Shown in pieces: positions 57,534 to 64,000 of a stretch of 64,000 nt of DNA (the first letter of the stretch is position 1; every line of letters starts with the position of its first letter). Both the position numbers and the translations under genes were made by a program. Origin of the DNA: Bergeyella zoohelcum ATCC 43767 (GTDB lineage Bacteria > Bacteroidota > Bacteroidia > Flavobacteriales > Weeksellaceae); contig NZ_JH932293.1 in NCBI RefSeq assembly GCF_000301075.1, positions 1,710,692-1,774,691 on the forward strand, given 5' to 3'. Below the pieces are notes generated by a model. The model was given only the letters and a program-made list of their open reading frames with translations, was not told where the DNA came from and did no database searches.

Positions 57534-57812
57534 ATGAAAACCGTTCAAATTGATTTTTCAGAAATAGGCTCAGAAGAAGATTTTTATTCTGCTTTAAAAA
57601 AAGAAGTTTCTCTTCCCGAGTATTTTGGTGATAATCTAGATGCACTTTGGGATGTTCTTACTGCACACATAGAACTACCGATGAGGATGGAACTCATAGA
57701 ACTCAGTGTAGATCAATTGGAAATTTTTGAAGATCTCATAAACACTTTAGAACAAGCCGATGAAGAAACCGAAGGTTTTGAGTTCAGATATTATTTAGAG
57801 CAGTATGAGTAA
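57534..57812 (+). CDS. Barstar family RNase inhibitor
   Basis: 92 residues. The barstar core LPEYFGDNLDALWDVLT contains D36 and D40, equivalent to the barstar aspartates that plug the barnase active site. The C-terminal E/D cluster is typical. It would neutralise the neighbouring RNase inside the producing cell, so the two genes form a toxin-inhibitor pair. Translation coupling is likely (9-base gap). Confidence 0.93.
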   Translation: MKTVQIDFSEIGSEEDFYSALKKEVSLPEYFGDNLDALWDVLTAHIELPMRMELIELSVDQLEIFEDLINTLEQADEETEGFEFRYYLEQYE

Positions 57813-57818
57813 TGAGAC

Positions 57819-58514
57819 TCATTCTGCTTTTTTTATCGATGCTATCATTTTCTTCATTCCTACAGAAGCAATCTCTGAAAAATGAATGGCATATTTGTGT
57901 GTCATATAATTTTCATCGGGATTGATGCTAAACACTTTTGCATGTTCTGGCACGAAATGAATAAGTCCAGCAGCTGGATATACCTGCAATGAGGTGCCTA
58001 TTACTAAGAAATAATCTGCTTGTGCTGCCCATTCCATGGCTATTTCCATCATAGGAACTTCCTCACCAAACCATACGATGTGCGGCCTTAGCTGTACTCC
58101 TCTTTCATCTACATCTCCTAATAGTAAATCTTTCTTCCAAGGAATCACTGGAGAATAGGTGTCTATGGGTCTCACTTTTCTCAATTCACCATGCAAATGG
58201 AGTACTTGGGTAGAGCCCGCCCTTTCGTGGAGGTCATCTACATTTTGGGTAATAATCTTTACATCAAAATCCTCTTCTAATGTTACCAGAAGATGATGTG
58301 CCTCATTGGGAGCTACTGAAAAAAGCTGTGCTCTTCTCTGATTATAAAAATCTAAAACTAAGGCGGGATTTTTATTAAATCCCTCTATAGATGCCACTTC
58401 TTCTATAGAATGATTTTCCCAAAGTCCATTGGCATCTCTGAAGGTAGAAATACCACTCTCCGCAGATATTCCCGCACCTGAAAGTACTACAAATGTTTTT
58501 TTATCTTTCATCAT
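57819..58514 (-). CDS. cobB: NAD-dependent protein deacylase (sirtuin)
   Basis: 231 residues. Rossmann motif VLSGAGISAESGISTFRDANGLW, TQNVDDLHERAG, catalytic His in LHLHGELRKV. The segment DFYNQRRAQ carries the Tyr-xx-Arg pair (YNQR) associated with succinyl/malonyl-lysine preference, so desuccinylase activity is likely. The region between the catalytic His and FGEEVPM has no cysteines, so the usual zinc tetrad is missing, as in some bacterial sirtuins. It ends 6 bases from the barstar stop. Confidence 0.9.
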   Translation of the reverse strand: MMKDKKTFVVLSGAGISAESGISTFRDANGLWENHSIEEVASIEGFNKNPALVLDFYNQRRAQLFSVAPNEAHHLLVTLEEDFDVKIITQNVDDLHERAGSTQVLHLHGELRKVRPIDTYSPVIPWKKDLLLGDVDERGVQLRPHIVWFGEEVPMMEIAMEWAAQADYFLVIGTSLQVYPAAGLIHFVPEHAKVFSINPDENYMTHKYAIHFSEIASVGMKKMIASIKKAE

Positions 58515-58610
58515 GCTAAGATAAGGATTATTCTGTATAGTAACTATGGCTAAAAGTTTGGCAAGCCTTATTTTTACTAAAATAAAAGACTAACTTTTTC
58601 TTGTTTTTCT

Positions 58611-58641
58611 TTGTATAATGAATTAAAAATAAATACATTTG
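58611..58641 (+). promoter_or_regulatory. Consensus promoter of mntH
   Basis: TTG (58611-58613), 20-base spacer, TACATTTG (58634-58641). A start at 58639 (TTG) would lie inside the -7 element, so the real start is the ATG at 58660. Confidence 0.7.
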
Positions 58642-58659
58642 CAAAAAAACAAAGCGTAC

Positions 58660-59976
58660 ATGTCATGGAGATATGAAAGAGAAAGTAATTCTCTAGCTGA
58701 ATCTTTTTCTACGGTAAAAGTCCCTCAAAACGCTGGCTTTTGGAGGAAGTTTTTTGCTTTTTTCGGTCCTGGTCTCATGATTTCTGTGGGATATATGGAC
58801 CCCGGAAATTGGGCAACAGATATAGAGGGGGGAGCTAAATTTGGCTATACTCTTCTTTTCGTTATTTTGCTTTCTAATTTTTTTGCTATCATTCTTCAGC
58901 ATCTATCTGTAAAATTAGGTATTGCTACGGAAAGAGATTTAGCACAAGCGTGTAGAGGGCATTATTCTAAACCTGTTAATTTCGTTCTATGGCTTTTTTG
59001 CGAAATAGCCATTGCAGCTATGGATTTAGCCGAAGTCATCGGTACGGCCATTGCACTAAATTTACTTTTCGGTGTACCCCTTACTTATGGTGTCATCATT
59101 ACCATTATAGATGTATTTATCATCCTAATGCTTCAAAAGAGAGGCTTCCGATGGTTGGAAGTTTTTATCGCATCATTAGTCTTTTTAGTATTGGCTTGTT
59201 TTGCGTATGAAGTATTGATTGCTCAGCCTAATGTTCAGGATTTACTCAGTGGATTTATTCCTAAAAAAGAAATTATTGAAAACCCTCAGATGCTTTTCAT
59301 TGCTGTAGGTATTTTGGGTGCTACGGTGATGCCTCATAACCTATATTTACATAGTAGTATAGTCCAAACCAGAGCGTACCAAAGAACTGAAAAAGGGAAA
59401 AAGGAAGCAATAAAATTCGCGTCATTAGATAGTACATTATCTTTATTATTGGCATTTTTTATTAATGCTGCGATACTTATTCTGGCTGCGGCTACTTTCC
59501 ACGGCACCCCCTATTCAGACATTGCAGATATAGGAGATGCCCATCAGATGCTAGAACCGCTATTAGGAACTTCATTAGCTGGGATAGCTTTTGCGGTAGC
59601 ACTTTTAGCATCGGGACAAAACTCCACGCTTACAGGTACACTGGCAGGACAAATAGTGATGGAAGGTTTTCTTAATTTGAAAATCAAACCATGGCTCAGA
59701 AGAATGATTACAAGACTTATTGCTGTTATTCCTGCATTTTTTGTTACCCTATTTGCTGGGGAAAAAGGAACTGCAGAACTATTAATTTGGTCTCAAGTAA
59801 TACTCTCTTTACAGTTGCCGTTCGCTGTTTTCCCGTTGATACAATTTACCAATGACTCCTCCAAAATGGGAAGTTTTGCCAATGCCTTTTGGCTTAAAAT
59901 AATGGTTTGGATCATAGGGCTTATCATTCTTTTCTTAAATGTTTATTTAGTTTTCCACTTTTTCACTGCGGAATAA
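58660..59976 (+). CDS. mntH: Nramp-family divalent metal transporter (MntH)
   Basis: 438 residues from the ATG at 58660. About 11 membrane segments. Metal-site motif DPGN in TM1 (ISVGYMDPGNWATDIEGGAKF) and MPH in TM6 (GATVMPHNLYLHSSIV). GQNSTLTGTLAGQIVMEGFL is the family segment before TM8. It imports Mn2+ and perhaps Fe2+ with protons across the inner membrane. I see no classical MntR or Fur operator, only the promoter. Confidence 0.95.
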   Translation: MSWRYERESNSLAESFSTVKVPQNAGFWRKFFAFFGPGLMISVGYMDPGNWATDIEGGAKFGYTLLFVILLSNFFAIILQHLSVKLGIATERDLAQACRGHYSKPVNFVLWLFCEIAIAAMDLAEVIGTAIALNLLFGVPLTYGVIITIIDVFIILMLQKRGFRWLEVFIASLVFLVLACFAYEVLIAQPNVQDLLSGFIPKKEIIENPQMLFIAVGILGATVMPHNLYLHSSIVQTRAYQRTEKGKKEAIKFASLDSTLSLLLAFFINAAILILAAATFHGTPYSDIADIGDAHQMLEPLLGTSLAGIAFAVALLASGQNSTLTGTLAGQIVMEGFLNLKIKPWLRRMITRLIAVIPAFFVTLFAGEKGTAELLIWSQVILSLQLPFAVFPLIQFTNDSSKMGSFANAFWLKIMVWIIGLIILFLNVYLVFHFFTAE

Positions 59977-59986
59977 AAATTGTTAC

Positions 59987-60274
59987 CTACTTGGATGAAA
60001 AATACCCCTTCAACGCCTCTATATATTCCTCAAAGGCTTCTAAGCCTTGGGTGGTAAGAGTGAGTTCCGTATTTGGATAATTATCTTTAAATGATTTGGT
60101 TACGCTGATGTATCCCGCTTTTTCCAGTTTAGCTATCTGTACACTGATATTGCCCGAACTAGCTTGAGTAACTTCTTTTATCCGATTGAAATCTGCTTTT
60201 TCTTCCGAAACCAAAAGCGACATGATCGACAATCGTAACTGCGAATGCAAAAGAGGATTTAAATTTTTAAACAT
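59987..60274 (-). CDS. Winged-helix (MarR/ArsR-like) transcriptional regulator
   Basis: 95 residues from the ATG at 60274; the GTG one codon earlier is less likely. Helix-turn-helix core IMSLLVSEEKADFNRIKEVT, then SSGNISVQIAKLEKAGYISV with the recognition helix, then LTTQGLEAFEEYIEALKGYF. It belongs to the small regulators (HTH_27-like) that accompany a membrane protein with a similar start in Bacteroidetes. It is the last gene of the leftward operon. No effector known. Confidence 0.88.
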   Translation of the reverse strand: MFKNLNPLLHSQLRLSIMSLLVSEEKADFNRIKEVTQASSGNISVQIAKLEKAGYISVTKSFKDNYPNTELTLTTQGLEAFEEYIEALKGYFSSK

Positions 60275-60282
60275 CACTTGAT

Positions 60283-60900
60283 TTATACGGTTTTTATTTC
60301 TTTGTTTTCTTCGTCAATGATAATTGCTTGTGAATTGGTTATCGGACACAAATCTATTTTTTTTCCAAATTCTGAAATGATGGTTTCTACTGCTTCTACA
60401 AATGGAAAATTGGTGTAATGAGGTACAGGGTAAAAATCAATAACATCTAAGCCTACAAAAGATTGTAATTCGGGGGCTTTTGCTACATCGTCCATTAGGG
60501 TAACATATTCAATATTAGATGAAAGCACCATAGAACCCGCCGATTCTCCTATATAGGTTTTTCCTTTCTTAATTTCCTCGATAATGATGGTATCTGCACC
60601 CGATTTTTTCAACTCTTGAAGAAGAAAAAATGTATTCCCTCCAGAAATATAAATGAAATCGTTTTGCTGAATTTTTTCTTTAATTTCAGAATATTTTGCG
60701 GTGGAAATTTCCAACTCATCAATGATAAATCCCATTTTTTCAAAGGTCTTTTTTGCAGTATCTACATAAAAGGTAACCTCTTCCACTAAACTTGCTGTAG
60801 CGATAAAAGTGATTGTTTTTCCTTTATTTTCGGCTCCTGCAAATGTTTCGAAAATAGAAGCTACCTCACTAAAAGAGGAACATAGAAATATATTTTTCAT
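60283..60900 (-). CDS. Peptidase S51-family (peptidase E-like) protein
   Basis: 205 residues. The catalytic Ser motif is IGESAGSMVLSSN (nucleophile elbow, Ser about residue 121). FIYISGGNTFFLLQELKKSGADTI and the C-terminal IDEENKEIKTV match peptidase S51/dipeptidase E. It cleaves Asp-X dipeptides in characterised members; the substrate here is not known. Part of the leftward operon, 8 bases before the regulator. Confidence 0.85.
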   Translation of the reverse strand: MKNIFLCSSFSEVASIFETFAGAENKGKTITFIATASLVEEVTFYVDTAKKTFEKMGFIIDELEISTAKYSEIKEKIQQNDFIYISGGNTFFLLQELKKSGADTIIIEEIKKGKTYIGESAGSMVLSSNIEYVTLMDDVAKAPELQSFVGLDVIDFYPVPHYTNFPFVEAVETIISEFGKKIDLCPITNSQAIIIDEENKEIKTV

Positions 60901-60925
60901 TGTTTTTGTTTTTTATTCACCGTAG

Positions 60926-60945
60926 GGACGAGACACATCTCGTCC
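60926..60945. repeat. Hairpin repeat GGACGAGA/TCTCGTCC
   Basis: An 8-bp perfect inverted repeat with CACA loop (60926-60945), flanked by CGTAG. It lies between the membrane protein and peptidase genes and looks like the hairpins at 17.3-17.4 kb. Confidence 0.6.
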
Positions 60946-60989
60946 GCTTGTAATTTCATTATAATCAATGTGTTAAAAATATCCGTTCC

Positions 60990-61571
60990 TTACGAGAAGA
61001 TTCGTTTTTTATAATCCGAATGCAACTGAATTCCTGGAATTAAAAACAACAAGGCTGCCAAAACCACGGTCATCAAAATGGTGTAATATCCATAATTGAT
61101 AAACAAAGTACTGTAAACCAATATAAAAGAGATAAGCGAGGTACCTATCCAAAGTCGGTTTTTCAGCTGTAATGCCGTTGCCAGAGAAGCCATTGCAAAA
61201 GGTAGGTATATCAGTACAATAATCCACTTGGAAGATTGTGTAAATCCGCCCACCATTGCACCTATTCCCGCTACGAGCCAAAGCCAGCCCATCCAGTCGA
61301 TGCTTTTGCCTTGTTTTTCGGCTTTTATGCCTTCTCGCATTTTGGCAATAAAGGTAAAAATAAATCCCAAAGGCATCAAAATAAGCCACACGAGTCCCGA
61401 TTTATTGAAATGAAAATCAAATTGATACATCAGGAAATGTATAGTTCCTGCTAACATAATGAGTACGCCCCAAAAGATAAAGAAAAATCCGTTTTGTTCG
61501 TACTTTTGTTTGCGTTGATTGATAACCTCTTGAATGATTTTTAGGCTATCATTAGGTTGTAATTGTTCCAT
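60990..61571 (-). CDS. Hypothetical multi-pass membrane protein
   Basis: 193 residues. A cytosolic N-terminus (MEQLQPNDSLKIIQEVINQRK) precedes about six hydrophobic segments (roughly 28-48, 57-77, 93-112, 118-138, 143-161 and 163-183). Similar proteins with this start sit next to small HTH regulators in flavobacteria, which fits the operon here. Function unknown. Confidence 0.75.
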   Translation of the reverse strand: MEQLQPNDSLKIIQEVINQRKQKYEQNGFFFIFWGVLIMLAGTIHFLMYQFDFHFNKSGLVWLILMPLGFIFTFIAKMREGIKAEKQGKSIDWMGWLWLVAGIGAMVGGFTQSSKWIIVLIYLPFAMASLATALQLKNRLWIGTSLISFILVYSTLFINYGYYTILMTVVLAALLFLIPGIQLHSDYKKRIFS

Positions 61572-61627
61572 TTTTATTGAGTTTTAAATAGGTTACAAAT
61601 ATAATTTAATTTAATTTATTTTATAAA

Positions 61628-63547
61628 TCAAAACCGCACCATCGTTCCAAAATAGAAAATCCGTTTTTGGAGGTGGTTGTAATGTAAATTTGTGTAATTC
61701 GAATTGTAATACACCGAAGCAGAATTATTGAAATTCAGTAAGTTATTAACTGAAACAAAACCAATCACAGCAGTTTTTCCAATGAAGAAAAGTCGGTTTG
61801 CTGAAAAATCCAAGCGTTTATAATGAGGCATTTCAGCGGAATACCAATCGCCGAAAATCGGTTGAAAATCATTGGCTTGTGGATTAAAAACTGCCGACTG
61901 CACAGGAGTAAAACGATTTCCCGGACGCGTGGCAAAAACCAACGAAGCCGTAAACCATTTCGGATTTTTGTAAATTAGTTGCGACTTGATAAAATATTTT
62001 AAGTTTAAAGGCGTGTTATATTTTTGATTTCCAATAGCATACTTCTGATTTAGAAAAGTATTCGATATTGAAAAAGAAAATTGATGATTCAATTTAAAAT
62101 CCACAGAAGCCTCACTTCCAAAGGTTTGTGTTTTATCAAATTGCTCGTAATGATTGGTTACAATATCGCCTTTATCTGCTTTGAAATATACTGATGTAGA
62201 AATGTTAAATTTCTCATTTTCAAAAGAATAATCCAAAGCAATTTGATGACTGCTCAGCGTATTGAAATTGCGAATAATATAATTTGGTGTAGTATAGCTG
62301 TGGTATTTTCCTGCACTGAAAATCAACCGATGCTCGTTATTTGGCGTGTAATTGGCTGAAAATTGGTAACTTGTAAAACTTTCGGTGTTTTTGTGAAGAA
62401 AAATATTTTTCCGCAAAGCCGATGAAAAATTCCACTGATTATTAGGTGAATAATTGGCATACACATAAGGTTCTACATAAAAAAAGTCAGTTGTTTTTTG
62501 ATTGGTAAAAGTCGGACTTTCAGGCTTTAAACTGAAATAAAATTGCGGTAAAACTTCATTGTAATGATAGCGAAATACCGAAGCATCTACACCGTATTGC
62601 ATACTAAATGCTCTCGAAAACTGAGTTTTAAAGCTCAAACCATTGAAAAACTGAATATTTTTCACTTTGGAATCAATGTTTCCAAATTTGAATTCCGAGT
62701 GGGAAAAATCTACCATCGAAGCCCAACGAATTTTCGTTTTCTGCGTAAAATAATCCAAATTATTCACTGAAAAAAAGCGTTTTTTGAAGGCTTCAACATC
62801 GCCTAAAAAATTCAAAGAACGATTCAAAACCGAATATTTTTCATCAATAAAATAATTAAATGTATTGAAAGACAGGGTTTTATTGATTTTTAGATGTGTG
62901 TTTGCTCCCAAATCGAAAGTGGAAAAATGGTGCAGTTGGTCTAAACTTTTTCTGTTCAACCCGATAATAGCATCACTAAACTGATAATTGGTGTAAATTT
63001 GCGTAAAATTGTTTTTACCGAGTTTCTGATTTCGCATCAGTCCAATATTGGAAAGAGCCAAAGAAAGTTGTGTAAATTCGCTAATAGGCTGGGTTTTAGT
63101 TTCTATTTCCACCAATCCTGCACTTGAATTACCGAAATTCAAAGGTGGATTACTCGAATAAACATATTGTTTATCAATAAGTTCAGTATTGAAAAGTGAA
63201 AAATTTCCCAAGCCATCATTCCGACTGAAACGCACGGGATTTAACACAGGAGAACCGTTGAGATAAACCCTTGACCTATAGGGACTTCCGCCTCTAAGCG
63301 AAGGGTTAGCACTCTCATCTGTATTAGTGGAAGCAGGAAGTGTGGTAATGGCTTTGAGCGGGTCGGCGTTGGCAGCAGGATTGAAATAAATATCCAACGA
63401 ATTGAGTTTTTTTACCGCAAATTTTTCGGAAATCGGGTCTTTTTTCACGATGATAACCTCTTCCAATTGATTGATTTGGAGGCTGTCTTGTTGGGCTTGT
63501 ACAAAACTGAAAATAAGTAAATTAAATATAAAGAGTAGTGTTTTCAT
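61628..63547 (-). CDS. TonB-dependent outer membrane receptor
   Basis: 639 residues. Signal peptide (MKTLLFIFNLLIFSFVQAQQ), TonB-box-like LEEVIIVKKDP, plug domain (about 40-150: KAITTLPASTNTDESANPSLRGGSP, GLVEIETK), then a barrel ending FYFGTMVRF. There is no carboxypeptidase-like N-terminal domain. It lies in a leftward operon with a TPR-like protein upstream and a membrane protein, S51 peptidase and regulator downstream. The substrate is unknown. Confidence 0.9.
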   Translation of the reverse strand: MKTLLFIFNLLIFSFVQAQQDSLQINQLEEVIIVKKDPISEKFAVKKLNSLDIYFNPAANADPLKAITTLPASTNTDESANPSLRGGSPYRSRVYLNGSPVLNPVRFSRNDGLGNFSLFNTELIDKQYVYSSNPPLNFGNSSAGLVEIETKTQPISEFTQLSLALSNIGLMRNQKLGKNNFTQIYTNYQFSDAIIGLNRKSLDQLHHFSTFDLGANTHLKINKTLSFNTFNYFIDEKYSVLNRSLNFLGDVEAFKKRFFSVNNLDYFTQKTKIRWASMVDFSHSEFKFGNIDSKVKNIQFFNGLSFKTQFSRAFSMQYGVDASVFRYHYNEVLPQFYFSLKPESPTFTNQKTTDFFYVEPYVYANYSPNNQWNFSSALRKNIFLHKNTESFTSYQFSANYTPNNEHRLIFSAGKYHSYTTPNYIIRNFNTLSSHQIALDYSFENEKFNISTSVYFKADKGDIVTNHYEQFDKTQTFGSEASVDFKLNHQFSFSISNTFLNQKYAIGNQKYNTPLNLKYFIKSQLIYKNPKWFTASLVFATRPGNRFTPVQSAVFNPQANDFQPIFGDWYSAEMPHYKRLDFSANRLFFIGKTAVIGFVSVNNLLNFNNSASVYYNSNYTNLHYNHLQKRIFYFGTMVRF

Positions 63548-63575
63548 AAAGTTATAAATAATATCTGTTTAAGTT

Positions 63576-64000
63576 TTATTTTTCAGGAAATTCTGATTGG
63601 AATTTTTTCTGCAACTCGTCAGCTTTTTCTTTCTGATTTTCAGAAGAGTACCATTTCAAAAGACTTTGATAGGCTTCCCTTTTTCCCCAAGTAGGTAAAT
63701 GTTCGGAATTTTGGTTCGGTTCAGGGAGTGAAATGGCTTTTAAAAGTGAAGTTTCTGCCTTTTTGCCACCGCCGTATTGCTTGGGAATATTGGTGTCATA
63801 ATTGCCTTCCACATAGTACAAACGCGGATTTTCTTTTTCCAAACGAAAGCCTTTTTGCAGATTTTCACGAATTTTGGCATCAATCTGCATCGCTTCCATC
63901 TGATTTTTCATAAAAACAAACGATAAACTCAAATTATTGGCTAATAGGGCATATTCTTCGGCGTTTTTATTTTTCTTATCTTGCAGAATATCAATGCTTT
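63576..64000 (-). CDS. TPR-like protein (N-terminus outside the window)
   Basis: The frame is open to base 64000, so only the last 140 or so residues are seen. A family-like segment reads NPRLYYVEGNYDTNIPKQYG then GGKKAETSLLKAISL, typical of TPR-type repeat proteins in this phylum (NPR.YY...P..FGGG pattern). The rest is helical (KREAYQSLLKWYSSENQKEK). It ends 28 bases before the TonB receptor and likely belongs to the same operon. Confidence 0.65.
   Translation of the reverse strand, partial: SIDILQDKKNKNAEEYALLANNLSLSFVFMKNQMEAMQIDAKIRENLQKGFRLEKENPRLYYVEGNYDTNIPKQYGGGKKAETSLLKAISLPEPNQNSEHLPTWGKREAYQSLLKWYSSENQKEKADELQKKFQSEFPEK

Overview
The window is chromosomal DNA from a low-GC member of the Bacteroidota, almost certainly class Flavobacteriia and most like the Weeksellaceae (Chryseobacterium/Riemerella/Bergeyella group). 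The evidence is type IX secretion (T9SS) C-terminal sorting domains, many TonB-dependent receptors, DUF2141/DUF3108/DUF5723 proteins, an OmpA protein with thrombospondin type 3 repeats, and promoters of the Bacteroidetes form (TTTG about 19-20 nt upstream of TAnnTTTG) with A-rich leaders instead of Shine-Dalgarno sites. The genus is inference. No rRNA, tRNA or CRISPR array was recognised.

Layout. 0-4.5 kb: a T9SS-exported adhesin-like protein (cut by the window edge), a small membrane protein, and a two-gene accessory module made of a 111-residue unknown and an AbiJ/HEPN-like abortive-infection protein. 4.5-13.5 kb: dnaK, an NAD-dependent epimerase with a DUF2141 protein, gyrB, an OmpA/TSP3 protein, a YceI protein and a very small T9SS-CTD protein. 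13.6-22 kb: hemB, a SpoIIM-like/RDD divergent membrane pair, gcvH-vanZ, a group III truncated haemoglobin, mce-cinA, gapA and pfkA. 22.1-23.2 kb: a complete ISAs1-family insertion sequence with imperfect terminal inverted repeats. 23.3-29 kb: a Trp/Tyr/Gly-rich lipoprotein, a FadL-like porin, small unknowns, fabI and a pRiA4b ORF-3-like protein. 29.3-32.4 kb: a vitamin B12 uptake operon consisting of cobalamin riboswitch, BtuB-like receptor and BtuG-like beta-propeller lipoprotein. 32.45-33.6 kb: a gene graveyard with a twice-frameshifted coiled-coil gene and two copies of a 119-bp repeat. 33.6-37.7 kb: ychF, a DUF2459 protein, an HD hydrolase and a DUF3108 protein. 37.9-44.1 kb: a PhoR/PhoB-type two-component system, a TonB-dependent receptor, a heptad-repeat minisatellite ORF and a beta-helix-like lipoprotein; part of this block lies between inverted copies of a dispersed repeat. 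44.3-58.5 kb: pheT, a TerB-like protein, a HAD hydrolase, a radical-SAM/DUF4130 putative DNA-repair pair, uvrA, a repeat-rich gap, an alanine dehydrogenase/lysine dehydrogenase-like enzyme, a nitronate monooxygenase-like flavoenzyme, nadE, a barnase/barstar pair and a sirtuin. 58.6-64 kb: mntH and a leftward operon of TPR-like protein, TonB receptor, membrane protein, S51 peptidase-like protein and winged-helix regulator.

Most of the window is ordinary housekeeping. The parts most worth a second look are the HEPN module at 3.2-4.4 kb, the two-component/TonB/beta-helix locus with its inverted-repeat flanks and in-frame minisatellite, the DUF4130 DNA-repair pair without a uracil-DNA glycosylase domain, the exported barnase with intact catalytic geometry, and the 119-bp duplicated repeat with internal inverted repeats at 33.1-33.5 kb.
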